The position numbers and the translations under genes were made by a program. From Candidatus Leptovillus gracilis (GTDB taxonomy: Bacteria > Chloroflexota > Anaerolineae > Promineifilales > Promineifilaceae), in the NCBI GenBank assembly GCA_016716065.1, contig JADJXA010000013.1, positions 79,494 to 143,493 of the forward strand: 64,000 bases of DNA, given 5' to 3'. How positions within the stretch are numbered: position 1 is the stretch's first letter; each line of letters opens with the position of its first letter. Of this stretch, positions 8,080-16,434 are shown piece after piece. The notes under the pieces were generated by a model. That model was not told where the DNA came from, ran no database searches, and worked only from the letters and a program-made list of their open reading frames with translations.

Positions 8080-9996
8080 ATGCCCCAAATTCATCAATCT
8101 CTGCGGCAAGCCCTCTTTTTTTTCAGCCTGTTTGGTCTGCTGATTTTGGCCGCGTGCGGCCCCAGCGTCGCCCCTGGCGAGGGCGAGATCGGCCAAGCAG
8201 CAGCGCCAACCAGTGACGCCAACCTGTTGGCAGCGCCAATTGACCCGGCGGCCGTCTTTAGCGCTCCCCGTTCGGCCAGCAGCAGCGCCGACGGCGAAGT
8301 AGACGCCAATGGGCTGCCGGTTGGGTTTTTGGCCGACGGCCGTCCCTATCGTGGCAGCCTGGACGCGCCGGTCGTCATTGAAGAGTTTTCCGATTTTCAA
8401 TGCCCGTTTTGCAGCCGGTTCGCGCTGCAAACCCTGTCGCAGATCAACCAAAACCAGGTGGCTTCCGGCGAAGTCCTGTTTCTCTATTACGATTTCCCCC
8501 TGAGCAGCATCCATCCCCAGGCGGAGGCCGCGGCCAACGCTACCCGCTGCGCCGCCGACCAGGGCGCGGCCGCCTATTGGGATATGCACGATTTGCTCTT
8601 TGCGCGCATGGACGCCTGGGGCAACAGCCAGGCCAACAGCACCTTCATCGCCTATGCCGAAGAATTAGGGCTGGACAGCGCCATCTTCGCTGAATGCGTG
8701 CAAAGCAACAAACACATCGAAGCAGTGCGCGACGATGTGGACCTGGGCTTGAGCCGGGGCGTTTCCAGCACACCGAGTTTCTTCATTAACGAACAACCCC
8801 TCATTGGCGCCCAGCCGTTGGAGGTGTTTAACCAGGCCATTGCCACCATCCAAAACGGCGGTGAGTTAACCGCTAATCAACCGGCCAACACCGAGCCACC
8901 AACCCCAACCCCGGTCGCCATCTCCGAAGAAGGCGTGGCGGCCACCTTGGGCAGCGCCGAGGCCCCCTACACCATCGTGGAATTTACCGATTACGGCTGC
9001 GCGGCGTGCGCCCGGTACGTGGCCGACACGCTGCCCACGTTGAAGGAAATATTGGTAGATTCCGGCCAGGTCCGCTACATTCTGAAAGATTTCCCCCAGG
9101 CGGCCAGCGGAACTGCCGCCCAAACGGCCGCTGCCGCCGCCCGCTGCGCCGGCGAACAAGACGCCTATTGGCCGATGCACGAAGCGTTGTTTGCCACGCA
9201 AGAGGTATGGGTGCAAAACCAGGCCAGCGCGGATGCCCATTTCCAGACGTTGGCTGCCGACCTGAACCTGGACCAGGCGGCGTTTCGCGGCTGCCTGAGC
9301 AGCGGGCAGTTTGATGCGGCCATTCAAACGGCCGTTGCCGAAGGGCAGCGCGTGGCCGTTGGTGAACTGCCCTACTTTTTCATCGAAGGCTACCCTCTCA
9401 GCGGCGCGGAACCCAACAGCGTGGCTGTAGCCCTGGGCCTGCCGATGAACGTGCCGATTGACGGCGCTTACAGCATCGGCGACCCCAACGCGCCGATCAC
9501 CATTGTCGAATATACCGATTACCAATGCCCGTTCTGCACGCGCCATTTTGCTGAAACATTGCCGCTGCTGCGCCAAAATTTCATTGACACCGGTAAGGTT
9601 TTGTACGTATTTAAGGATTTCCCCCTGACCAACATTCATCCGCAGGCGGTGTTGGCGGCGGCGGCGGCGCGCTGCGCCGGGGCGCAAGAGGCTTACATGC
9701 CGATGCACGATGCTTTGTTTACCAACCAGTCGCTCTGGAGCGGACAAAACAACGCCGCCGATTTATTTGTCGGGTTTGCGGCGGACCTGGGGCTGGACAG
9801 CGATCTGTTTCGGACCTGTCTGGAAAGTGGCGAGATGGAAACGGCCGTGTTCGCCGATCTGAACGAAGGCATGAGTTTTGGCGTCAATGGCACACCGGCT
9901 TTTTTCATTAACGGCTTTTTGGTTTCCGGCGCGCTGCCCTACGCCAGTTTTGAGCAAGGTTTAAACGGGCTGTTGGCCGACAGCGAACAGCAATAG
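8080..9996 (+). CDS. Lipoprotein with three tandem DsbA/thioredoxin-like domains
   Basis: A 638-residue exported protein with the lipobox L-L-I-L-A-A-C-G. ATG 8080 follows AAGGAACAGT. Three successive DsbA-like (thioredoxin_4) domains each have their own active-site pair: C108-P-F-C111, C307-A-A-C310 and C483-P-F-C486. Each ends in a cis-proline-like segment: T-P-S-F-F-I-N, L-P-Y-F-F-I-E and T-P-A-F-F-I-N. Single-domain relatives oxidise, isomerise or reduce disulfides outside the cytoplasm. The middle C-A-A-C is unlike the outer C-P-F-C sites, so it probably has a different redox potential. The methyltransferase gene starts one base after the stop codon. Confidence 0.92.
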   Translation: MPQIHQSLRQALFFFSLFGLLILAACGPSVAPGEGEIGQAAAPTSDANLLAAPIDPAAVFSAPRSASSSADGEVDANGLPVGFLADGRPYRGSLDAPVVIEEFSDFQCPFCSRFALQTLSQINQNQVASGEVLFLYYDFPLSSIHPQAEAAANATRCAADQGAAAYWDMHDLLFARMDAWGNSQANSTFIAYAEELGLDSAIFAECVQSNKHIEAVRDDVDLGLSRGVSSTPSFFINEQPLIGAQPLEVFNQAIATIQNGGELTANQPANTEPPTPTPVAISEEGVAATLGSAEAPYTIVEFTDYGCAACARYVADTLPTLKEILVDSGQVRYILKDFPQAASGTAAQTAAAAARCAGEQDAYWPMHEALFATQEVWVQNQASADAHFQTLAADLNLDQAAFRGCLSSGQFDAAIQTAVAEGQRVAVGELPYFFIEGYPLSGAEPNSVAVALGLPMNVPIDGAYSIGDPNAPITIVEYTDYQCPFCTRHFAETLPLLRQNFIDTGKVLYVFKDFPLTNIHPQAVLAAAAARCAGAQEAYMPMHDALFTNQSLWSGQNNAADLFVGFAADLGLDSDLFRTCLESGEMETAVFADLNEGMSFGVNGTPAFFINGFLVSGALPYASFEQGLNGLLADSEQQ

Positions 9997-9997
9997 A

Positions 9998-10939
9998 GTG
10001 ACGCAAACGGGCAGCACACGCGCGCCGCGCAATCGCACCATTACTTTGTCTGACGAGGAGCGGCTCTTGTATAGCCGCCGCTGTGTGCGGCTGGATGACC
10101 CCGCGCCATTGGCGGCCATTGTCAACCGCACCATCCAGCAGGATTTGTTTACCCTGCTGGATTGGCTGCCCGCCGCATCGGTGGATTTGCTGTTCGCCGA
10201 CCCGCCCTATAATCTGAGCAAATCGTTTAATGGACGGCCGTTTACCCCCCTATCCCTGGCCGATTACGAAACATGGCTGGCAACCTGGCTGCGGCCGCTC
10301 AGGCGGGTACTCAAGCCTACCGCCTCGCTGTATGTCTGTGGTGATTGGCGCTCGGCGGCGGCCATTCAGCGGGTGTTGGCAAGCCATTTTGTGGTGCGCA
10401 ACCGCATCACCTGGGAGCGGGAGAAAGGGCGCGGCGCGGCGCGAAACTGGAAAAACTGTGCCGAAGACATCTGGTTTGCCACCTGCGGCGACGAGTACAC
10501 CTTCAACGTGGATGCTGTCAAACTGAAGCGACGGGTGATTGCCCCGTACACCCAGGCCGACGGGCAGCCCAAAGATTGGCAGGCGGGGCAAGACGGCCGT
10601 TTTCGCCTGACCCACCCCGCCAATATCTGGACCGACCTCACCGTGCCCTTCTGGTCTATGCCCGAAAACACCGACCACCCCACGCAAAAACCGGAGAAAC
10701 TGCTGGCAAAAATCATCCTGGCCTCTTCCCAAACCGGCGACGTGGTTCTGGACCCATTTCTCGGTTCGGGCACAACCTCGGTGGTGGCCCACAAATTGGG
10801 CCGCCGCTTTATCGGCATTGAAGTGGACGAGACCTACGCCTGCCTGGCCGAAAAGAGGCTGGCCCAGGCCGCCGACGATCCGCACATTCAGGGCTACACC
10901 GACGGTTTCTTCTGGGAACGCAACAGCGGCGGGAAATAG
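9998..10939 (+). CDS. Solitary DNA methyltransferase (beta-class, N6-A or N4-C)
   Basis: A 313-residue protein with catalytic D68-P-P-Y early and the AdoMet-binding F254-L-G-S-G-T-T late, the beta-class order for amino-methyltransferases. Other family marks are D-H-P-T-Q-K-P and G-D-V-V-L-D-P-F. It starts with GTG one base after the stop of the triple-DsbA gene and has no strong ribosome binding site. No restriction endonuclease or specificity gene lies near it, so it looks like an orphan enzyme that could mark DNA for regulation. The DPPY motif cannot separate adenine-N6 from cytosine-N4, and its recognition site cannot be read from sequence. Confidence 0.92.
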   Translation: MTQTGSTRAPRNRTITLSDEERLLYSRRCVRLDDPAPLAAIVNRTIQQDLFTLLDWLPAASVDLLFADPPYNLSKSFNGRPFTPLSLADYETWLATWLRPLRRVLKPTASLYVCGDWRSAAAIQRVLASHFVVRNRITWEREKGRGAARNWKNCAEDIWFATCGDEYTFNVDAVKLKRRVIAPYTQADGQPKDWQAGQDGRFRLTHPANIWTDLTVPFWSMPENTDHPTQKPEKLLAKIILASSQTGDVVLDPFLGSGTTSVVAHKLGRRFIGIEVDETYACLAEKRLAQAADDPHIQGYTDGFFWERNSGGK

Positions 10940-10943
10940 ACTT

Positions 10944-11924
10944 ATGTTTTTTCGGTTTCATGATCTAACGATCGAGTTGGTCAGCACCGATGGGCGAATT
11001 CGGGCGCAGTGGGCTTATTTGCTGGCCGGTTGGCTGCAAGCCGAAAGTACGACCAGACCAGATATTCGTTTGGAATTAACCTGGGCGGAGGATTTACCAG
11101 AACGGCCGTCTACGCCGCCTATCTTTGTGGACCAGGAATCGCGCACCGATGCGCCGGCCATTTTGACGGTTTACGCCGAGGCGGATGGGGCTGCGCTGCT
11201 GCATTTTCACCAGGCGGGCCTGCTGCGCGTGCCGCTAACAGCGCCACAGCCGGGCGTAACACTGGTGGCGACGGGGGTGATCACCCCGGCGTCGTTGGCG
11301 AACGGCCGTTTTGAGGATGTGACTTTCACCGGGCTGGCCCCCATGCTGCGGCGGCATGGCTATTTTTTACTGCACGCTTTTGCCGCTGTCAGGGATGGCC
11401 GGGCGGCGCTGTTGGTCGGTGCATCGGGCAGCGGCAAGACGACGACTGGCCTAAATTTGCTGCTGAACGGCTGGGAACTGCTGAGCAACGATGTGGCTCT
11501 TTTGCACCTGCGACCCGACGGCGTGTATGTGTTGGCCGCACCCGATATTGTGAGTATACGGCCGTTTACCCTGGAACTGCTGCCCCAATTAAGCGCCAAA
11601 CTGGCCGCACCGGCGGCCGGGCGCGCTCAGGTGATCAGCGCGTTTGCGCTGACTGACGGCCGTTGGGCGTCGCCCAGCAAAGCGACGACCGTTTATTTCC
11701 CCCAAATCACCGATCAGCCAACCCGCCTGGCCCCGCTCAGCCGGGCCATTGGTCTGGCGCGGCTGATGGAACAAAGCGTGGACCAATGGGATACGGCCGT
11801 ACTGCCCGACCACATAGCCATTTTGCAGGCGCTCAGCCAGCAAACGGCCGTCTACACCCTCTTTTTAGGGCCCCGACGTGGCCCGACTGAACGGCATCAT
11901 TACAGCCTGACGATTGGGAATTGA
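10944..11924 (+). CDS. HPr-kinase-like P-loop protein
   Basis: A 326-residue protein. ATG 10944 lies 4 bases after the methyltransferase stop, so the two are probably co-transcribed. The second half has the Walker A G-A-S-G-S-G-K-T-T-T-G followed by L-L-S-N-D-V-A-L-L, which matches the C-terminal kinase domain of HPr kinase/phosphorylase (where the second motif is usually L-S-D-D). The first half, about 130 residues, is unlike HprK. No HPr or PTS gene is present, so this is better called an HprK-related kinase. Such proteins also occur with peptide-natural-product genes, but none are visible here. Confidence 0.75.
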   Translation: MFFRFHDLTIELVSTDGRIRAQWAYLLAGWLQAESTTRPDIRLELTWAEDLPERPSTPPIFVDQESRTDAPAILTVYAEADGAALLHFHQAGLLRVPLTAPQPGVTLVATGVITPASLANGRFEDVTFTGLAPMLRRHGYFLLHAFAAVRDGRAALLVGASGSGKTTTGLNLLLNGWELLSNDVALLHLRPDGVYVLAAPDIVSIRPFTLELLPQLSAKLAAPAAGRAQVISAFALTDGRWASPSKATTVYFPQITDQPTRLAPLSRAIGLARLMEQSVDQWDTAVLPDHIAILQALSQQTAVYTLFLGPRRGPTERHHYSLTIGN

Positions 11925-11955
11925 CAATGGGTGCGTTCCAAATGGTTGAGCAGGT

Positions 11956-12111
11956 AGGGGCGAGACAGGCGGGGGACATCTTTGCCAATCACCCATGCCT
12001 CACCCCAACATGTCTCGCTCTCTTCTTTGCCTGGCGTCGGCATATATCGGGCGAGGTGGCGCGAGAAGATGCCGTCCGCTGCGGCGAATACCATCCCGCG
12101 CCACCTCGCCC
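11956..12111. repeat. Modular hairpin repeat, copy 1 (spacer plus inverted hairpin)
   Basis: From 11956 a spacer reads GGGGCGAGACAGGCGGG and onward, shared with 19760 and 53450. At 12049-12111 there is a hairpin whose outer 15 bases, GGGCGAGGTGGCGCG, pair perfectly with CGCGCCACCTCGCCC. On the minus strand its loop reads CGCCGCAGCGGACGG, the same loop as in copies 2 and 3. No gene of any credible length lies here. The element fills the gap between the HprK-like gene and the convergent META gene. Confidence 0.8.
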
Positions 12112-12172
12112 GTACACAAGGCGTAACTGAAATGAAATACACCCATTGACAAGTGGTCCTGAGCTTGCCGAA

Positions 12173-12199
12173 GGATTGGGGATTGGGGATTGACGATTA
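12173..12199. repeat. Short GGATTGG heptamer array
   Basis: The unit GGATTGG/GGATTGA repeats about four times and runs into the stop codon of the META-domain gene (12197-12199). Just before it (12153-12172) is TCCTGAGCTTGCCGAAGGA, a short sequence that resembles a widely dispersed bacterial repeat. Confidence 0.6.
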
Positions 12200-13537
12200 C
12201 TGAAGCGCTAAGGACGCAATCAGCGCATCAAGTTTGCGCAGGTCTAGTTTCCAGGCGGAGGGGGGTAAACTGTTCAACAGATCTTGGGTGTCGCGCAGGT
12301 AGGCGTCGTAAGTGGCGGCGTTGGTAGACTGCGCTTTGACATCGTCGGTGGCCTTCTCGAAGGTGTCGGGCAGGGCGTCGGTGCGTACCGGCCAGATGAG
12401 CGACACGTAAAAACGGCCGTCATTGCTTAAACCCTGGTAATAATAAGCCGTCGTCTCGTTGGTCCAGGGGCCTATAGCCTGACGGTTGGGCGTGTCGGCG
12501 ACATAGCGCACGCCCGCGCCCTGGGTAAAGTCGAGGTCGGCAAACTGGACCCATCGATCCATCAGGCGGAAGGGGGGCGGCAGCAGCGGCATGAGGCTGG
12601 GGGGTGGATCGCTGCGGCCGTCGGCGGCTTGAATCAGCCCTTGCAGCCGGGACACCTCGCTGGCGGCGGCAATACCGACCAGGTCCTGGTACTCTTGCGC
12701 GGGAAAAATGTATAAGCGACGGCCGTTGTTCGCCACCACTTCTTCCGAATTTTCGCCGTCAAACGTCACCAGGATATGGGCAGGGACCAACGGTCCGGCC
12801 TGAATCGCTCGCCAGGCGAACGAATGGGCCACGCCCTGCACCTGCAAACGAATCGCGCCGCCTTCTATGACGGCCGTATCTTCTTCGGCAACAACCTGAT
12901 TCTGCTCAAAATCAGTGGCAGCCGATGGGTCGGCGCGGCGAAAACGCATTCCGCCGCTGTCGGCTGCCAGGTCAAACAGCAAATCGTCGCCAGCCATGAA
13001 CCAGAGGACCGCCCCGCTGAGGCGCTGCACAAATTGCCCGGCCAGGGAATCGGCCGGGCAATCGGCCTCCGTGAGAGGGTCAGGCGAAATGACAATGCCC
13101 CCGGCCGTCAGGCTGTAAGTTCCACCGATGGTGTGGCAGTCGGCCTGGATGAGAACACGGCCGTCGGCTTCCAGGCGCAGCGCATAGCGGGCCGGCTCGG
13201 CTATTTCTTGCGGACCGGCGGCCGGGTCGAGGAAGGCCACCCACTGCCAGGTAAGGTTTGTCAGGAAAACTGCTGCGTCTGATACCCCTGTTGGCACGGC
13301 CGTAGGTTCCAGGGTGGGGGTGGCTGATGGCGTTGCTGTGGCTGATGGCGTGGCTGATGGTGTGCGCGTTGGCCGCAAGGTAGGCGCGGCTGTGGGGGAA
13401 AGGGTGGGTTGAGGAACGGCCGTCTGCTCTGGCACGGTTGCCAGAGGCAGCGGTGATGGGGTTGACGCCGGCAGTGCACTGCACGCCACCAACAGAACCC
13501 ATAGGCTTAAGAACAACCACACTAGATACTTCTGCAT
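12197..13537 (-). CDS. META-domain (HslJ-like) lipoprotein
   Basis: A 446-residue protein. ATG 13537 follows AGGTGGCGTT and the N-terminus carries the lipobox W-V-L-L-V-A-C. A Pro/Thr/Ser-rich linker runs to about residue 95. A META domain follows (L-T-W-Q-W-V-A-F, later I-Q-A-D-C-H-T-I-G-G-T-Y and E-A-D-C-P), and then a C-terminal domain of about 200 residues with W-V-Q-F-A-D-L-D-F that I do not recognise. HslJ-type META proteins are associated with heat-shock or antibiotic tolerance in enterobacteria; that role is not shown here. It is an exported, surface-anchored protein. Confidence 0.82.
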   Translation of the reverse strand: MQKYLVWLFLSLWVLLVACSALPASTPSPLPLATVPEQTAVPQPTLSPTAAPTLRPTRTPSATPSATATPSATPTLEPTAVPTGVSDAAVFLTNLTWQWVAFLDPAAGPQEIAEPARYALRLEADGRVLIQADCHTIGGTYSLTAGGIVISPDPLTEADCPADSLAGQFVQRLSGAVLWFMAGDDLLFDLAADSGGMRFRRADPSAATDFEQNQVVAEEDTAVIEGGAIRLQVQGVAHSFAWRAIQAGPLVPAHILVTFDGENSEEVVANNGRRLYIFPAQEYQDLVGIAAASEVSRLQGLIQAADGRSDPPPSLMPLLPPPFRLMDRWVQFADLDFTQGAGVRYVADTPNRQAIGPWTNETTAYYYQGLSNDGRFYVSLIWPVRTDALPDTFEKATDDVKAQSTNAATYDAYLRDTQDLLNSLPPSAWKLDLRKLDALIASLALQ

Positions 13538-13704
13538 AACGCCACCTGAATGGGTTGTCAGGCCTCTTTGCCTTTCTGAGCAACAATTTCCAACGCCCTT
13601 GCTCAAAACGACTGCCCATGACTTGGCCGATTTAGGCGTTGGCAGTTGCTCATGATTTTAACGAAAGACGGCCGTTTCCCTTTTATGCAACTAACCTGCC
13701 GTTT

Positions 13705-14174
13705 TTATTGACCTATCAAAGTGCCAAGTTTCTGCAAAACTTCATTGAGGGTGGAAGATGGCAGCTTACACACAAACTCTGCTTGTCGAGCTTTCCAATC
13801 AAGACTTTCTATCTGGCTGGTTGACTGACAAATCTCAGATTTTCACCGCAGAGAGCGCGGAGGACGCGGAGATTTTCTCTGGTACAGCCTCCGCGCTCTC
13901 TGCGTTCTCCGCGGTTAGATAAGTTTTGTCAGTCAATCAGTTTTATCTGGTCTGACAAAATCGCGCCACCAATTTTCAAACCCTCCGGTATTAATACTTC
14001 AAAGGGATAATTTTTGATTTGACTCGTAATCGGACATAAAATCGCCAAACCGACCTTGCCGTTATAAGCTGCCGGAGACAAAACCAACGCTGGTCTTCGC
14101 CATGCTTGCTCATGTCTAGCTTGTGGATTGAAAGTTATCCATACACTATCACCACGATTCGGAATGTATGCCAA
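13705..14174 (-). pseudogene. mazF: MazF/PemK-type toxin gene split by an insertion
   Basis: The first part (14174 down to 13941) encodes a MazF-like endoribonuclease: M-A-Y-I-P-N-R-G-D-S-V-W, then R-R-P-A-L-V-L-S-P and L-C-P-I-T-S-Q. It starts with TTG, preceded by AGGAGATACC. The frame then meets TGA inside an inserted 124-bp element after L-S-D-Q-I-K-L-I-D. On the far side of the element, from 13806 down to 13705, the expected C-terminus is still present: S-L-D-W-K-A-R-Q-A-E-F-V and on to a TAA. Removing the element and one copy of the 10-bp target repeat restores a continuous MazF of normal length (I-K-S-L-D-W). No antitoxin gene is recognisable upstream. Confidence 0.88.
13817..13940. 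mobile_element. MITE-like element inserted in mazF
   Basis: 124 bp bounded by inverted termini CTGGTTGACTGACAAA (13817) and, read from the other end, CTGATTGACTGACAAA (13940): 16 bp with one mismatch. It is flanked by a direct repeat, TTCTATCTGG at 13807-13816 and TTTTATCTGG at 13941-13950 (9 of 10 identical), which is the target duplication. Inside are inverted arms made of nine-base units such as CGCGGAGGA. It contains no gene. CTG termini and a target repeat of 9-10 bp resemble the IS4 group (IS10/IS50), but no transposase is in the window to confirm this. Confidence 0.85.
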
Positions 14175-14411
14175 AGGTATCTCCTTTTGTGTCTACAACA
14201 AAGATACACTTTTGTGTTCAATTCACCAAGCTCTTTCCCCTGCGAAATGAGAGCGCCAAACAGGTTCCTTTACACAGCTTACCGGAAGCCGCTATTATAC
14301 GGTGTGGAGTACGGCGCGTAAAATAGACAGTGACGATTGCCGGTTGACGCTGTGGGCTGCCCTTTGGCCCTCAGCATGGGTATTTGTTCGTTAGTATGGA
14401 GATGACATCAG
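14175..14411. other. Intergenic region between mazF and the DUF3592 gene
   Basis: A 237-base divergent gap. It holds the mazF ribosome binding site AGGAG (about 14183-14187, read on the minus strand) and an AT-rich stretch at 14195-14225. I see no recognisable MazE-type antitoxin in any frame and no clear promoter hexamers for either gene. Confidence 0.4.
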
Positions 14412-14903
14412 ATGAGTGGACGCAATACGGGTATGGGCTGTTTGGGCACGATATTGTTTGTGGGCATCTTTATCGCGGTGGGGATAGGGCTTTTTATTTG
14501 GGGATTGAATGTATTGCAAAAGGCGCAGGCGAGCCAGGATTGGCCGACGGCCGATGGCACAATCATCTCTGCGACCGTGCGCGAAGACCGCGATGACGAT
14601 GGCACGTCCTATTTTGCCGACGTTACCTACCAATATACGGCGGCCGACCGGCGGCACAGTTCAGACAATGTGAGCTTTGGGCAATATGGCGGCAGCAGCC
14701 GCCACGCCGAAGGCATTGTCGCCAGATACCCGGTGGGCCAACGGGTGACGGTGTATTATGACCCGGATGACCCGATGACGGCCGTTTTAGAGCCTGGCGC
14801 TAATTTTGGCAGCTATCTACTGGTGGGCATGGGTGCGCTGTTCATCGGGGTGGCCTTGCTGGTTGGGCTGTTTTCCCTGTTTGGCATACTGCGTCGCCGG
14901 TAA
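14412..14903 (+). CDS. DUF3592-type membrane protein
   Basis: A 163-residue protein with an N-terminal helix (G-T-I-L-F-V-G-I-F-I-A-V-G-I-G), an extracytoplasmic beta domain of about 90 residues (A-D-G-T-I-I-S-A-T-V, then Y-P-V-G-Q-R-V-T-V-Y-Y-D-P-D-D-P), and a C-terminal helix pair (Y-L-L-V-G-M-G-A-L-F-I-G-V-A-L-L-V-G). The Y-D-P-x-D-P segment near the second helix is characteristic of DUF3592 proteins, whose function is unknown. ATG 14412 follows GGAGATGACATCAG. It stands alone between divergent and convergent neighbours. Confidence 0.8.
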   Translation: MSGRNTGMGCLGTILFVGIFIAVGIGLFIWGLNVLQKAQASQDWPTADGTIISATVREDRDDDGTSYFADVTYQYTAADRRHSSDNVSFGQYGGSSRHAEGIVARYPVGQRVTVYYDPDDPMTAVLEPGANFGSYLLVGMGALFIGVALLVGLFSLFGILRRR

Positions 14904-14912
14904 CAGCAGCAA

Positions 14913-15551
14913 TCAGCGGACCAGGCGCATATTCAACAATTCCCGCAGCCGCGACACAACCATCTCCATCGCCACCTGATTACGGCCGCCATTCGGGATA
15001 ATCACATCGGCGTATCGTTTACTCGGCTCAACAAACTTCAGGTGCATGGGGCGAACCGTCGCCTCATATTGGGCCACCACCGAATCCAGCGACCGGTTGC
15101 GCTCGTTCATATCGCGCTCCAGGCGGCGGATAAAGCGAATGTCGGCGTCTGTATCCACGTAAATTTTTATATCCATCAAATCACGCAGTTTGCGCCGGGT
15201 AAAAATTAAAATCCCCTCAATCAATATGATTGGGCACGGCTCCACCAAAACCGTCTCCTTTTTACGCCGGTGCAGCGTAAAATCGTAGACTGGCACCGCC
15301 ACCGGCTGCCCGGCCAAAATTTGTTGGATGTGCTGCACCAACAAACTGTTCTCCAATGAATTGGGGTGATCGTAGTTTTGCTGCGAGCGCTGCTCAAAAG
15401 ACAGATGGGGATTATCGCGGTAGTAAGCATCGTGAGGGAAATAGGCTACCTTTTCAGCACCCACCGATTCCAGAATGGTGCGGGCCACCGTTGTTTTGCC
15501 GGAAGCCGTGCCTCCGGCGACGCCAAACACGACCGGCAAAAAGTCACCCAT
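14913..15551 (-). CDS. udk: Uridine kinase
   Basis: A 212-residue pyrimidine-salvage kinase that phosphorylates uridine and cytidine. It shows Walker A G-G-T-A-S-G-K-T-T, the nucleoside-binding region H-D-A-Y-Y-R-D and Y-D-H-P-N-S-L, P-V-Y-D-F-T, the L-I-E-G-I-L box, and R-F-I-R-R-L-E-R-D. The frame is open to 15635, but ATG 15551 is directly preceded by GAGGAGGTAAGA, so that start is taken. It lies just downstream of tRNA-Thr on the same strand, with a terminator between them. Confidence 0.95.
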   Translation of the reverse strand: MGDFLPVVFGVAGGTASGKTTVARTILESVGAEKVAYFPHDAYYRDNPHLSFEQRSQQNYDHPNSLENSLLVQHIQQILAGQPVAVPVYDFTLHRRKKETVLVEPCPIILIEGILIFTRRKLRDLMDIKIYVDTDADIRFIRRLERDMNERNRSLDSVVAQYEATVRPMHLKFVEPSKRYADVIIPNGGRNQVAMEMVVSRLRELLNMRLVR

Positions 15552-15578
15552 TCTTACCTCCTCTACCTTGCAGCAGAC

Positions 15579-15611
15579 AAAAAAATACCCCGGAACCAAC
15601 GCGCCAGGGTA
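15579..15611 (-). terminator. Intrinsic terminator after tRNA-Thr
   Basis: On the minus strand TACCCTGG and CCGGGGTA form an eight-base stem with one G-T pair, followed at once by seven T residues. It lies 15 bases beyond the tRNA and before the udk ribosome binding site, so udk probably has its own promoter or depends on read-through. Confidence 0.7.
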
Positions 15612-15625
15612 CGTAGAAATTAGAA

Positions 15626-15697
15626 AGCCACCCAAGGGACTTGAACCCTTAACCTATCGCTTACGAAGCGATTGCTCTGCCATTGAGCTAGGGTGGC
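15626..15697 (-). tRNA. tRNA-Thr (anticodon CGT)
   Basis: The minus strand folds into a full cloverleaf. The acceptor stem is GCCACCC/GGGTGGC, the D arm GCTC/GAGC, the anticodon stem ATCGC/GCGAT with loop TTCGTAA, and the T arm AAGGG-TTCAAGT-CCCTT. The discriminator is T and CCA is not encoded. Anticodon CGT reads the threonine codon ACG, a codon made frequent here by the ACGGCCGT octamer. Confidence 0.96.
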
Positions 15698-15886
15698 GAA
15701 GTGGCGGGATTATATCAGGCCCTACGGCGCTTGACAAACAAGATTTCGCGCCTATATTAGCGCATTGACGATGAAGCTGTGCAGAACGGCGAGCAGACGC
15801 GCCACTTCAAAAACCGGGAATAAAGGCGAAACGCCATGACTCTATGGGGTGGTTTTGCCGCCAAGTTTTGGTCGTCAGGAAGTGAT

Positions 15887-16402
15887 ATGGACCCAATTAC
15901 ACGACAAATGATTGAAGACACGGTGGCCGTCGTTGGCTCAAAACACGTCACGCTTGCCGGGCTGGATTTGCGCGGCCTGGGCGACCTGGCGGATATTCAA
16001 CTGGAGGGGGCCAATTTGAATGAGACAAAGCTGGATGGCGTGACCTTGTCCAACGCCAAACTAAAAGGGGCCAAATTCGACAGCGCCAGCCTGAAAGGCG
16101 CTTTGCTCGACGGCGCCGGGTTACAGGAGGCGAATTTATACCGGGCAGATTTGCGCGAAGCAAATCTGACGGGAGCGTCTTTGCAAAAGGCGTATCTGGG
16201 CAGCGCCAACTTGCAAGGAGCCGTGCTGGTAGAGGCTGATTTGTCTGAGGCCAATTTGCACTTTGCCGATTTGCGCGGGGCAGATTTGCGCGAAACGATC
16301 ATGACGAGTGCTGACTTGAAGGGGGCGCGCTACAATGACAAAACATTGTGGCCGGAGAAATTAACACCACTGTTAGTCGGCGCCGTCTTTGAACGCCGCT
16401 AA
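15887..16402 (+). CDS. Pentapeptide-repeat protein
   Basis: A 171-residue protein. After about 35 residues it consists almost entirely of A(D/N)LxX-type five-residue repeats (G-A-N-L-N, A-K-L-K-G, A-N-L-Y-R, A-D-L-R-E, A-N-L-T-G and so on) that would form a right-handed quadrilateral beta-helix of about 22 coils. It ends in a non-repeat tail with T-L-W-P-E-K-L. An upstream ATG at 15836 is in frame, but ATG 15887 has AGGAAGTGAT in front and is preferred. There is no signal peptide, so it is probably cytoplasmic. Some relatives protect DNA gyrase; most, including this one, have no known role. Confidence 0.88.
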   Translation: MDPITRQMIEDTVAVVGSKHVTLAGLDLRGLGDLADIQLEGANLNETKLDGVTLSNAKLKGAKFDSASLKGALLDGAGLQEANLYRADLREANLTGASLQKAYLGSANLQGAVLVEADLSEANLHFADLRGADLRETIMTSADLKGARYNDKTLWPEKLTPLLVGAVFERR

Positions 16403-16434
16403 GAAAACTGCCAAACCCTGAACACTGCCTACTG

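Noticed and set aside
8026..9747. Long antisense frames opposite the triple-DsbA gene
   Set aside because: They are by-products of high GC content; the plus-strand gene has clear domains and signals.
14190..14340. MazE-type antitoxin gene upstream of mazF
   Set aside because: Only short fragments are open and no ribbon-helix or AbrB-like pattern is visible.
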